Shown one piece after another: positions 53,233 through 61,819 of a stretch of 64,000 nucleotides of DNA (position 1 is the first letter of the stretch; every line of letters begins with the position of its first letter). Under the pieces are notes generated by a model that was not told the DNA's origin, did not search any database, and worked only from the letters and a program-made list of their open reading frames with translations. Both the position numbers and the translations under genes were made by a program. Location: assembly GCA_964631725.1 (NCBI GenBank), contig CAZVYX010000007.1, positions 62,001 to 126,000 of the forward strand, read 5' to 3'. This stretch comes from GCA-2731375 sp964631725. Lineage in GTDB: Bacteria; Pseudomonadota; Alphaproteobacteria; GCA-2731375.

Positions 53233-53270
53233 GGCGCGGACCGATGCAAAAAATTGCATCGATCCGCGCC
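53233..53270 (-). terminator. Strong hairpin downstream of metY
   Basis: A 17-pair stem with one C-A mismatch (GGCGCGGA C CGATGCAA pairs with TTGCATCG A TCCGCGCC) closes over an AAAA loop (TTTT in the minus-strand RNA). It starts 13 bases after the metY stop on the minus strand. No U-run follows, so it may be a Rho-independent-like stop, a transcript-stabilising stem, or a block between the convergently quiet region and metY. Confidence 0.5.
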
Positions 53271-53283
53271 GGGAGCGTTGGTA

Positions 53284-54591
53284 TTACCCGGCCGACGCGT
53301 CCAGCGCCTGGGAGATATCAGCGATAATGTCGTCGGGATGCTCAATGCCGATCGACAGCCGAACATAGCCATCGGTAACGCCCGTGGCGGCCAGTTCGTT
53401 ACCGGTCAACTGCGAATGCGTCGTCGAGGCCGGATGGATCGCCAGGCTGCGGGCATCGCCGATGTTGGCGACGTGATAGAGCATCTTCAGGCTGTTGATG
53501 AAGCGCTCGCCGGCTTCCCTGCCGCCCTTGATCTCGATACCGATCAGGGCGCCATAGCCGCCCTGGAGATAAGCATCGGCGCGGCGTTTGTATTCGCCCT
53601 CGGTGAAGCCGGCATAGATCACGTTCTCCACTGCCGGATGGCCTTTCAGATATTCGGCCACGGTCTGGGCGTTGCTGCAATGCTGGCGCATGCGCAACGG
53701 CAGGGTCTCGAGTCCCTGGATGAACATGAAAGCATTGAACGGGCTCATGCAAGAACCCAGATCGCGCAGCAGAACCACGCGGGCACGGATCGCATAGGCG
53801 ATCGGCGCGCCCAGGGCTTCGGGCACCAGGGTGCCCCAGACGGCGCCATGATAGCTCGGATCGGGCTGGTTCATCAGGGGCTGGCGCTCTGGAAACTCAG
53901 TCCAGTCAAAGTTGCCGCCATCGACGATAACGCCGCCGATCGATGTACCATGGCCGCCGATATATTTCGTCGTCGAATGCATCACCACGGCGGCACCATG
54001 TTCCAGGGGCCGGCACAGGATCGGACAAGCCGTGTTGTCCATGATCAACGGGATGCCGTATTCGCGGCCGATATCCGAAACCTCCTTGATCGGGAAGACG
54101 TTCAGCTTCGGGTTGGGCAGGGTCTCGGCATAGAAGGCCCGGGTCTTGTCATCAATGGCCTTGCGAAACTCCTCCGGATCTTCCGGATCGACGAAACGGG
54201 CCTCGATCCCCAGCATGCCGAGGGTGTTGGCGAACAGGTTCCAGGTGCCGCCGTAGAGGTCGGTCGAACTGACGATGTTGTCGCCCGCCTGGGCCAGGTT
54301 CTGCAGCGCGAAGGTCGAGGCCGCCTGGCCCGAGCTCAAGGACAGTGCCACCGCCCCGCCTTCGAGGGCGGCGATCCGCTGCTCGAAAACATCATTGGTC
54401 GGATTCATGATCCGGCTATAGATATTGCCGAGTTCCGACAGCGCGAAAAGGTTCGCCGCATGTTCGGTATCATTAAATTGATAGGATGTTGTCTGGTAAA
54501 TCGGCACCGCCACCGCCGTGGTGGTCGGATCGCTTCTATAGGCACCGCCGTGAAGTACAACTGTTTCCGGATTAACAAAGTCACTGCACAT
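53284..54591 (-). CDS. metY: O-acetylhomoserine sulfhydrylase-type PLP enzyme
   Basis: A 435-residue PLP enzyme of the Cys/Met metabolism family that makes homocysteine (or an S-alkyl homocysteine) from O-acetylhomoserine and sulfide or a thiol. Seen are VAVPIYQTTSYQF, ALSLSSGQAASTFALQNL and the Lys-containing PLP loop VMHSTTKYIGGHGTSIGG. The length is that of MetY rather than the shorter MetB/MetC. It lies downstream of the tandem EctC-like gene in the same direction with a 174-base spacer that holds a small hairpin but no recognisable SAM riboswitch. Confidence 0.92.
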   Translation of the reverse strand: MCSDFVNPETVVLHGGAYRSDPTTTAVAVPIYQTTSYQFNDTEHAANLFALSELGNIYSRIMNPTNDVFEQRIAALEGGAVALSLSSGQAASTFALQNLAQAGDNIVSSTDLYGGTWNLFANTLGMLGIEARFVDPEDPEEFRKAIDDKTRAFYAETLPNPKLNVFPIKEVSDIGREYGIPLIMDNTACPILCRPLEHGAAVVMHSTTKYIGGHGTSIGGVIVDGGNFDWTEFPERQPLMNQPDPSYHGAVWGTLVPEALGAPIAYAIRARVVLLRDLGSCMSPFNAFMFIQGLETLPLRMRQHCSNAQTVAEYLKGHPAVENVIYAGFTEGEYKRRADAYLQGGYGALIGIEIKGGREAGERFINSLKMLYHVANIGDARSLAIHPASTTHSQLTGNELAATGVTDGYVRLSIGIEHPDDIIADISQALDASAG

Positions 54592-54632
54592 GATTCGTTT
54601 CCCTCTCTGTTGTCGTTTCGGTGCGTGGACCA

Positions 54633-54660
54633 CCGGCGGTACGGGCCAACCGCCCGCCGG
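54633..54660 (-). promoter_or_regulatory. Leader hairpin before metY
   Basis: CCGGCGG at 54633-54639 pairs with CCGCCGG at 54654-54660 with a 14-base loop, about 42 bases upstream of the metY start. It might be a leader element or the end of an upstream transcript. The consensus elements of SAM-I and SAM-II riboswitches are not found around it. Confidence 0.3.
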
Positions 54661-54765
54661 CCATTCTTGCCGCGCATGGGATTGATCTTGTCACGGATCA
54701 GCGGTTTTCGCCAAGAAAAGCGATACCAGGCCGGCCATTTTCAAAATTGCCGGAAGAGCCTCATT

Positions 54766-55599
54766 TCACCCCGCGCCCGGCCCTGGCGGCAGCGGGCCGG
54801 TCGGCGGGTAGGCGCCGTCCGCGTCGTGGTCTTCGTTGCCGACCAGCGGCGGGTCGAAGACGGAGATGGCGTGGACGTCGGTCATGGCCTTGAGGTGGTG
54901 AGGATCGTCGGGGCCGACCAGATAGAGCCCGCCGGGACCCAAGATATGGGCCTCGCCGGTGGTCTTGTCGGTAACTTCCAGGCTGCCCTCGAGGACCAGG
55001 TTTCCTTCCCAATGGTTCTTGTACCAAAGGTCGGTTTCAACACCTTCCTTGACCTTCACCGAATGGAAGGAAAAACCGAGCTGGTCGGCAACGGTCAGAT
55101 AGCGTTGCGAGATCGCCCGGCCGCCATTGACGCTCACCTCCAAGCCGGCCTTGCGGACATCTTCCAGGGTCGTGACGGTCATGCGGCCCTGGCGCGGCGG
55201 CAACTCGCCGCTGGGTGGATAGGCGCCATCCTCGTCATGGGTCTCCTGACCGACGATCGGCGGGCTGAAGACGGAGATGAGGCGCATGTCGCTGTCGACC
55301 TCGCGGATAATGCGATGCTTGTCCAGCGGACCGACGCAATAGAGCACGCCCGGCTCCAAGGGCCAGCGCTGCCCGGAGTTGCAGTCTTCGAGGGTGGCAT
55401 TGCCGGAGCGCACATAATTGGCTTCCCAGTGATTCTTGTACCACAATGTCGAGGCGCCGGCTTTGCTGCCGCGCGCCTCGGAAATAGAGAAATTGAGCCC
55501 GTCGGCCTTGGTCAGCAGGCGCACCGCCGTCGCCTTGCCGTGCGAAATGGATATCTCCCGCCCTTCCGCCTCGATCTGTTCCATCGTTCGTATCAACAT
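54766..55599 (-). CDS. Tandem-fused ectoine synthase (EctC)-like protein
   Basis: A 277-residue protein made of two EctC-like cupin domains (about 1-129 and 139-265); ordinary EctC is about 130 residues. Each half has the EctC landmarks WYKNHWE and VF(S/D)PPxVGxExHDxDGAYPP. The EctC metal ligands Glu57, Tyr85 and His93 are matched with identical spacing in both halves: Glu59, Tyr87, His95 and Glu198, Tyr226, His234. The fold should close a ring or bind a related amine, but no ectA, ectB or ectD is nearby. It sits between a gamma-glutamyltransferase and metY on the minus strand. Confidence 0.85.
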   Translation of the reverse strand: MLIRTMEQIEAEGREISISHGKATAVRLLTKADGLNFSISEARGSKAGASTLWYKNHWEANYVRSGNATLEDCNSGQRWPLEPGVLYCVGPLDKHRIIREVDSDMRLISVFSPPIVGQETHDEDGAYPPSGELPPRQGRMTVTTLEDVRKAGLEVSVNGGRAISQRYLTVADQLGFSFHSVKVKEGVETDLWYKNHWEGNLVLEGSLEVTDKTTGEAHILGPGGLYLVGPDDPHHLKAMTDVHAISVFDPPLVGNEDHDADGAYPPTGPLPPGPGAG

Positions 55600-55754
55600 G
55601 ACGGCCCCTTTCCCTATCGAAACTTATTGACCGGACAGTCATACAGGTTCGGGAATCTTGCAAGCCGCTTCTGAAATTCGGAGAGCGCATGGCAACAAGC
55701 ACGTTAGAAGACTGAAACCAACGAACATGCAATCCCAGCAAATTCAGATTGGCG

Positions 55755-57440
55755 CTAGACCGTAATTGCATATGCGGGCTGTCGTGGGTCGGCGCCTGAT
55801 CGGAAGAACCCTGTCGTTGGCTCATAAAGGACGGCTTCCACCGACGCGACACGACGTGAATACGCGGGAAATGTTTCGATTTCATGGCCGAGCGTGACGA
55901 GTTCATCGACGGTGCTTGATGGGAACCGGTCCTCCAATCCCATAAGACCAGGGTAATGATTGTAGGGCGCAAAGGAATTAGGAAAACTCATACTCATGAA
56001 GCGCGGCGCATCGATGGCCTCTTGTATATCCATGCCGAAGTGAAAGGCATTGAGAACAACCTGCAACATCGCCTGCACCTGAGCATCGCCGCCAGGCGCC
56101 CCGAATGGCATGACCGAACCATCGTCACGAAGCAGGATTGCCGGGTTGGGCGTCAATCGCGGCCGCTTGCCCGGCGCCACGCCCGAGGGATGGTTGGGAT
56201 CGGGACGCGACTGCGTGCCGCGGCCGGAAGGTACAATGCCAAGCCCCGGCACCACCGGTGCGCGCCACGAGGCATCGGACGGCGTTGCGGAAAACGCATT
56301 TCCCCACCGATCGACAACACACAGATAGGAGGTGTCCGGGTCGCGTTCCGACGGCGCCGTGGCAGCCTTTGGTATCTTGCTGTTGTGATACAGGTCAGGC
56401 GGCATATCGGGCATCGCAACCATGCGGTCAATGCCGGCGACCCGTTTCTCGATATGCTCAGCCGAAAACAGGGTCTCGAGGCCGACATCGACAAAAAGCG
56501 GATCGCCATAGTGATATTCACGATCGGCAAAGGCGCCTTTCAAAATTTCAGTAATGAGGTGGATGTATGCGGGCTCGTTGTGCTTAAGGCCATCGAGCCC
56601 GGCCCGTTCCACCATCAGCAATGCTTGCGCAAGCATTGGACCCTGACACCAGGGCCCGCAGGTAAGGACCTGGAAGTCGCGCCAGCGGGTGATGACGGGA
56701 TCTTCGTAGCGGGAATGAAAGTTTGCCAGGTCCTCGAAGGATAGATAGCCGCCTTCTTCCCTTTGATGTTCCGCAATCCTTACGGCGATATCACCGGCGT
56801 AGAATGCGGCACGGGCCGCCGCAAGGCCGGCTTCACGGCCTTTCGTCGCGGCGGCGCGTTCCTCATCAACCATGTATTGGATCGTCGCCGCCAGATCGGT
56901 TTGGACGAAACGTTCATTCAGCTTGACCGCGCGGCCCTCGGGTTGAAACAACTTCACGTTCGACGGCCAGCGCCGATAATCCTCCTCATGCTTGGCAAAT
57001 TCGTTGGCGAGAAACTCACCGACCGCAAAGCCTTCTTTCGCGAAACGGATCGCGGCGGCGGCCACGTCGCCGAACGACATGGTGCCGAAATCACGCAAGG
57101 CGGTGATCCAGGCATCGGGTGCGGCGGGCACCACGGTTCGCAACACGCCCAACGGCTGGGTGCCGTTGTATTCGCGCATGAACAGGTCCTTGGGGAAAGT
57201 CTTCGGCCAGTAGCCAAGCCCGGCAATGGTAACGACCTTGCCCGCGCCGGTTCGTATCATTATGGGCGCAACGCCGGCGAAATTTACTTCGTCGGGATGC
57301 AGCACGGCAAGCGCCATGCCGGCGCAACAACCCGCATCGACCGCATTGCCGCCGGATTCGAGGACTGAAAATGCGGCAGCAGCCGCAAGGTAATGGCCTG
57401 CGGAAACAGCATGTCTGCTGCCGTACAATGTGGGACGCAT
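55755..57440 (-). CDS. ggt: Gamma-glutamyltransferase family protein
   Basis: N-terminal-nucleophile hydrolase of 561 residues that transfers or hydrolyses gamma-glutamyl groups, for instance of glutathione. The catalytic Thr is seen in DTSYLCVVD, which aligns with TTHYSVVD of E. coli Ggt, with GNAFSATPSDA, PGLGIVPSGRG and MPFGAPGGDAQVQAMLQV following. No signal peptide is evident, so it may be cytoplasmic or belong to a solute-specific subgroup. It lies 155 bases upstream of the tandem EctC-like gene, with which it may be cotranscribed. Confidence 0.92.
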   Translation of the reverse strand: MRPTLYGSRHAVSAGHYLAAAAAFSVLESGGNAVDAGCCAGMALAVLHPDEVNFAGVAPIMIRTGAGKVVTIAGLGYWPKTFPKDLFMREYNGTQPLGVLRTVVPAAPDAWITALRDFGTMSFGDVAAAAIRFAKEGFAVGEFLANEFAKHEEDYRRWPSNVKLFQPEGRAVKLNERFVQTDLAATIQYMVDEERAAATKGREAGLAAARAAFYAGDIAVRIAEHQREEGGYLSFEDLANFHSRYEDPVITRWRDFQVLTCGPWCQGPMLAQALLMVERAGLDGLKHNEPAYIHLITEILKGAFADREYHYGDPLFVDVGLETLFSAEHIEKRVAGIDRMVAMPDMPPDLYHNSKIPKAATAPSERDPDTSYLCVVDRWGNAFSATPSDASWRAPVVPGLGIVPSGRGTQSRPDPNHPSGVAPGKRPRLTPNPAILLRDDGSVMPFGAPGGDAQVQAMLQVVLNAFHFGMDIQEAIDAPRFMSMSFPNSFAPYNHYPGLMGLEDRFPSSTVDELVTLGHEIETFPAYSRRVASVEAVLYEPTTGFFRSGADPRQPAYAITV

Positions 57441-57663
57441 ACATTATTCTCCGGTTATTCCTGGCCCATGATCATAATTGATTTTCGAACCGGATAGGAG
57501 GTGTTCGTGGCGACACGGCGGTGCCCGTGTCCGGGCCAGGCCAATAGCCCGCAGTGGACGTTCGTGAACACGGATGGATTCGTGGAACATCCGCCGCTAC
57601 ACTTCACCTCATGACGAAGGGCACGCTTCGGCTTTCGCCGGCGCGCAGGAGGAGGAAACATAG

Positions 57664-58002
57664 ATGGCTGTCCGAATGGACAAATCCTGGATTCCACTGG
57701 ATACCGAGAACGTCGCGAAACTGGCCGCGCATCTCGGCGTATACCAGCTCGCCAATGATGAAGGAGAGATCCTCTACATCGGCATGGCGGGCGGGCGTAC
57801 CCTGTTCGGCCTGAAGGGTGAGCTGAAAAAGGCGCTGGAAGAACCGCCCGACGGCGCGACGCAATTCCGCTTCGAAGTCAATATGTCCTACCGCACCCGC
57901 CGCCGGGAGTTGCTGATGGCGTACGTCAGCGACCATGGCGGACTGCCGGCCGCCAACACCGATGTGGACGAAAGCCGCCTTGGCCGAATTCGCCCCGGCT
58001 GA
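57664..58002 (+). CDS. Minimal GIY-YIG-like domain protein
   Basis: A 112-residue protein with the GIY-YIG nuclease hallmarks: GVY at 25-27, YIG at 38-40 with ten residues between the tyrosines, Arg45 in GGRTLFGLK and Glu82 in RRRELLMAY. It has no extra DNA-binding domain. A strong AGGAGGAAAC ribosome site precedes the ATG. It stands 77 bases before the acyl-CoA dehydrogenase pair. Such small solo domains are largely uncharacterised; nuclease activity is a possibility only. Confidence 0.75.
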   Translation: MAVRMDKSWIPLDTENVAKLAAHLGVYQLANDEGEILYIGMAGGRTLFGLKGELKKALEEPPDGATQFRFEVNMSYRTRRRELLMAYVSDHGGLPAANTDVDESRLGRIRPG

Positions 58003-58079
58003 ACACAAGGCGCGGCAGCCACGGGGGCCGCGAGCGCGGCAAGCCCAACGGAAAGCAGGATTTACGGAAGGAAATGGCG

Positions 58080-59243
58080 ATGGACCTCGCCCTCACCGAA
58101 GAACAACAATTGATCGTCGACATGGTACGGCGCTTCGTGCGCCAGGAAATCGTACCGCTTGAAGCCAATCTTGACCCCGACGCCGACGAGCTGCCACCGG
58201 AAGACTTCGACCGCCTGGTCGGAATGGTCAAGGAGATGGGGCTCTATGGACTGGACACGCCGCCCGAATATGGCGGCCCGGATATTGATCTCGTCACCCG
58301 CTGCCTGATCGCCATCGAATGCGGCCAGCATCGCGCCGGCCTGTATGCGCCCTGCTACTACGTGTTCGGCGGCGCGCGCCAAGCACAGTTGTTCGAGGCA
58401 ACGGAAGAGCAAAAGGAAAAATACCTCTTCCCCATGCTACGCGGCGAGAAGAAGACCTTTTTCGGCCTCTCCGAGCCCTCGGGCGGCAGCGACCCGGCCC
58501 GCGCCATCCAGACCCGCGCGGTGCGCGATGGCGACGATTGGGTGCTGAACGGCACGAAGCTCTGGATCAGTGGCGCCGACCGGGCCGACTATGGCCTGCT
58601 ATTCGCGCGCACAGGAGGGCCGGGACGCGGCGGCGTGACGGCCTTCATCATCGAGACGCAATGGGAAGGTTTCAACGTGCGCCGCGCCGTGCACACACTT
58701 CGCTCCGCCAAATACGCGAATGAAATCGAGCTTAAGGACCTGCGCGTGCCGCACGAAAACATTCTCGGCCAAGAAGGCGGCGGCTTCGCCATCGCCAACG
58801 ACCGCCTGATGCGCCAGCGCATTCCCTACGCGGCGGAATGCATCGGCATCGCCGTCAAGGCGAATGAAATGGCGGTGGAATATTCCAAGGTCCGCGAGAC
58901 CTTCGGCGCGCCACTGTCCCAACGCCAGGGTATCCAATGGATGCTGGTGGAAAACGAGATCGATATCCGCGCCATGAAATGGCTGACCTTCGATGCCGCG
59001 TGCAAGGCCGACCGTGGCGATTCCTTCCGTACGGAATCGGCGATCGCCAAGCTGCAGTGCACCGAGCTCAGCGGCAAGGTCGTCGACCGCTCGATGCAAA
59101 TTCACGGCGGCCTCGGCGTCGCCAAGGATCTGCCGCTGGAACGGTGGTATCGCGAGATCCGTATCCGGCGTATCGGCGAAGGGCCAAGCGAAGTTCAGAA
59201 ACACGTTATCGCCCGCGACATCATTGGCGCTGGTTTAAGGTAA
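58080..59243 (+). CDS. Acyl-CoA dehydrogenase, tandem copy 1
   Basis: A 387-residue acyl-CoA dehydrogenase. It starts MDLALTEEQQLIVDMVRRFV and has TPPEYGGPDIDL, FFGLSEPSGGSDPARAIQTR, WVLNGTKLWISGADRADYG and the catalytic RIRRIGEGPSEVQKHVIARD end. The ATG at 58080 is seven bases after GGAAGG, whereas the ATG at 58074 is too close. It is strongly similar to the next gene, 15 bases away, throughout, so the two arose by duplication. Both precede CaiB-type CoA transferases. Confidence 0.94.
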   Translation: MDLALTEEQQLIVDMVRRFVRQEIVPLEANLDPDADELPPEDFDRLVGMVKEMGLYGLDTPPEYGGPDIDLVTRCLIAIECGQHRAGLYAPCYYVFGGARQAQLFEATEEQKEKYLFPMLRGEKKTFFGLSEPSGGSDPARAIQTRAVRDGDDWVLNGTKLWISGADRADYGLLFARTGGPGRGGVTAFIIETQWEGFNVRRAVHTLRSAKYANEIELKDLRVPHENILGQEGGGFAIANDRLMRQRIPYAAECIGIAVKANEMAVEYSKVRETFGAPLSQRQGIQWMLVENEIDIRAMKWLTFDAACKADRGDSFRTESAIAKLQCTELSGKVVDRSMQIHGGLGVAKDLPLERWYREIRIRRIGEGPSEVQKHVIARDIIGAGLR

Positions 59244-59258
59244 GGCGGGAATATCACC

Positions 59259-60425
59259 ATGGACCTCTCACTCACCGAAGAACAAGATCTAATCGTCAAC
59301 ATGGTCAGGCGCTTCGTACGCGAGGAAGTTGCACCGCTCGAGGATACACTCGACCCGGACGAAGACACATTGGCACCCGAGCAACTGGCCAAGCTGGTTG
59401 AGAAGACCAAGGAAATGGGCCTCTACGGCCTTGGCATTCCGCCTGAATATGGCGGGCCGGACGTCGATGTCATGACCCAAACCCTGATCGCGATCGAGAC
59501 CAGCCAACACCGCGCCGGGCTATACGCACCCTGTTATGGCGCCTTTGGCGGCGTCGGTCTGGCGCAGATGTACGAGGCGACGGAGGAACAGAAAGAAAAA
59601 TACCTCTACCCCACGCTTCGGGGCGAGAGGAAGACCTTCTTTGGTCTGTCCGAACCCTCGGGCGGCAGCGACCCGGCCCGGGCGATCCAGACCCGCGCCG
59701 AGCGCGACGGTGACCATTGGGTGCTGAACGGCAGCAAGCTCTGGATCAGCGGTTCCGACCGCGCGGACTATGGTTTGCTGTTCGCCCGCAGCAATCCCAA
59801 GGAAGGCCGGGGCGGCGTCACCTGCTTTATCGTCGAGACGCAGTGGCCCGGCTTCAATGTCCGCCGCATCGTCCATACATTGCGCCAGGCAATGCCGGCG
59901 ACCGAGATTCAGATCGAGAATCTGCGTGTGCCGCATGAGAATATTCTTGGTGTGGAGGGCGGCGGCTTCTCGATCGCCAACGACCGCCTGACGCGCCAAC
60001 GCATTCCCTATGCCGCCGCCTGCCTGGGCCCGGCTTTCAAGGCGCACGAACTGGCCCTGGAATACGCGCAAATTCGCGAGACATTTGGCGCAACGCTGGC
60101 CTCGCGCCAGGGCATCCAGTGGATGCTGGTCGAGAACGAGGTCGACCTGCGCACCGCGCGCTGGTTCGTGCTCGACGCCGCCGCAAAGGCCGACCGGGGC
60201 GATGGTTTCCGTACCGAGGCGGCGATCTGTAAGCTGGCCGCATCCGAGGCGGCGGGCCGGGTCATCGACCGGTCCATGCAAATCCATGGCGGCCTGGGTG
60301 TCGCCAAGGACCTGCCCTTTGAACGCTGGTACCGCGAGATCCGCATCCGCCGCATCGGCGAAGGTCCCAGCGAGGTGCAAAAACACATTATTGCCCGGGA
60401 TATCCTTGGCGCCGGATTGCGATGA
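59259..60425 (+). CDS. Acyl-CoA dehydrogenase, tandem copy 2
   Basis: A 388-residue paralogue of the preceding protein with identical blocks such as FFGLSEPSGGSDPARAIQTR, IHGGLGVAKDLP and RRIGEGPSEVQKH. Both copies keep the EGxxE catalytic region, so both should be active, perhaps on acyl groups of different shape. Its stop overlaps the start of the CoA-transferase gene as ATGA, so the transferase and dehydrogenases are translationally linked. Confidence 0.94.
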   Translation: MDLSLTEEQDLIVNMVRRFVREEVAPLEDTLDPDEDTLAPEQLAKLVEKTKEMGLYGLGIPPEYGGPDVDVMTQTLIAIETSQHRAGLYAPCYGAFGGVGLAQMYEATEEQKEKYLYPTLRGERKTFFGLSEPSGGSDPARAIQTRAERDGDHWVLNGSKLWISGSDRADYGLLFARSNPKEGRGGVTCFIVETQWPGFNVRRIVHTLRQAMPATEIQIENLRVPHENILGVEGGGFSIANDRLTRQRIPYAAACLGPAFKAHELALEYAQIRETFGATLASRQGIQWMLVENEVDLRTARWFVLDAAAKADRGDGFRTEAAICKLAASEAAGRVIDRSMQIHGGLGVAKDLPFERWYREIRIRRIGEGPSEVQKHIIARDILGAGLR

Positions 60426-61639
60426 CCGAGCTAACGCGCCACCCCCTCGAAGGCGTCAAGGTTCTCGACCTGGGCCAAATCTATAACGGCCCCTATGCCG
60501 GTTTCCTGCTGGCCATGGCCGGGGCCGACGTGATCAAGGTCGAGCCGATCGACGGCGAGGCCATACGCGACCGCAGCGGCCGGGGCGGCATTTCCTTCGC
60601 CTTTGGCATGCTGAATTCGAATAAGCGCGACATTGCCATTGATCTCAAGACCGCCGCCGGCAAGGCGCTGCTGGTGGACCTGGCGAAAGAGGCTGATGTT
60701 CTACTCGAAAACTTCGCACCAGGTGCGCTTGAGCGGCTTGGAGTCGGCGCGGCCGTTCTCCAAGCGGCAAACCCGCGCCTGATCTACGCCTCCTCCACCG
60801 GCTATGGCCTTTCCGGTCCCGCCAAGGACAACCTGGCCATGGACCTGACGATCCAGGCCAATTCCGGCGTCATGAGCGTCAACGGCCCGGGCGACGGCCC
60901 GCCCATGAAGGCGGGCGTGGCGGTGGCCGACTTTTTCGGCGGCGTGCATCTCTATTGCGGCATCCTCACCGCCCTTTATGAGCGTGAGCAAACCGGCATC
61001 GGGCGAATTGTCGAAATCGCCATGCTGGAGGCTGTTTATCCCGTTCTGGCGACCAATCTCACCGCCATGCACCAGGGCGGCGGGGTGCAGCCGCAACGCA
61101 GAGGCAACCAACATCCCGTGGGATCCTCCGCCCCCTACGGCGTCTATGAGACCTCCGACGGCCATGTCGCCATTATTTGCGTGCGCGAGGTGCATTGGGA
61201 AAATCTGGTCGAATTGATGGGCCGCGCCGATCTGAAAGATGACCCCCGGTTCGTTGACCAGGCGACCCGGGGCGAGAACGGCCGCCTGGTGGACAGCGTC
61301 GTCCAGGCCTGGACCTGTGCGTTGACGAAAGATGAGGTGACCGAAATCCTGCGCGCCCATCAGGTGCCCTCGGCGGCGGTGCGTGAACTCCCTGAAGTTG
61401 TCGAGGATGCCCATATGCATGGGCGTGGCATGCTGCACCGCATGGAGCATCCCGAACTCGGTTCCGTCGTCCTGCCGCACAGCCCGCTGCGCTTTCATGG
61501 CGAGGAGCGTGTCGAGCTTGCCCCCTCCCCGGACCTGGGCCAGCATACGCGCGAGGTTTTGGCCGACTGGCTGGACTATGACACAAGGCGTATCGAAGAC
61601 CTGATCGAATGCGGCGCCATAGGCGAGCCGGTTGCCTGA
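60422..61639 (+). CDS. CaiB/BaiF family CoA transferase, first
   Basis: Class III CoA transferase of 405 residues that moves CoA from a donor thioester to a carboxylic acid. Landmarks: VLDLGQIYNGPYAGFLLAMAGADVIKVEP, the nucleophilic Asp in GVAVADFFGG, and the small C-terminal domain with GMLHRMEHPELG. The ATGA overlap with the dehydrogenase gene shows one operon. It probably activates the substrate that the dehydrogenases oxidise. Confidence 0.94.
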   Translation: MTELTRHPLEGVKVLDLGQIYNGPYAGFLLAMAGADVIKVEPIDGEAIRDRSGRGGISFAFGMLNSNKRDIAIDLKTAAGKALLVDLAKEADVLLENFAPGALERLGVGAAVLQAANPRLIYASSTGYGLSGPAKDNLAMDLTIQANSGVMSVNGPGDGPPMKAGVAVADFFGGVHLYCGILTALYEREQTGIGRIVEIAMLEAVYPVLATNLTAMHQGGGVQPQRRGNQHPVGSSAPYGVYETSDGHVAIICVREVHWENLVELMGRADLKDDPRFVDQATRGENGRLVDSVVQAWTCALTKDEVTEILRAHQVPSAAVRELPEVVEDAHMHGRGMLHRMEHPELGSVVLPHSPLRFHGEERVELAPSPDLGQHTREVLADWLDYDTRRIEDLIECGAIGEPVA

Positions 61640-61819
61640 GCCGGCCCGTCAGGGAGCAATCCCGGGTCACGGCAGGCAGCCGAAGCAGCGAAATTTCAGC
61701 GGCCAAGCGAAAATTGGCTTGCGATGCCGCGCGCCCATCGATTGTCATCGGCCCACGGATTGTGCCAGTCTTGCTTCCAAACGAACCATCCCGCCACTCC
61801 AGTACAGAGGAGACACCCC

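Noticed and set aside
54592..54765. Possible SAM riboswitch before metY
   Set aside because: The spacer lacks the conserved cores of SAM-I and of SAM-II; only a simple hairpin is visible.
53209..55674. Plus-strand open frame of 821 codons
   Set aside because: It lies antisense to metY and the tandem EctC-like gene, shows no family features and is explained by the codon bias of those genes.
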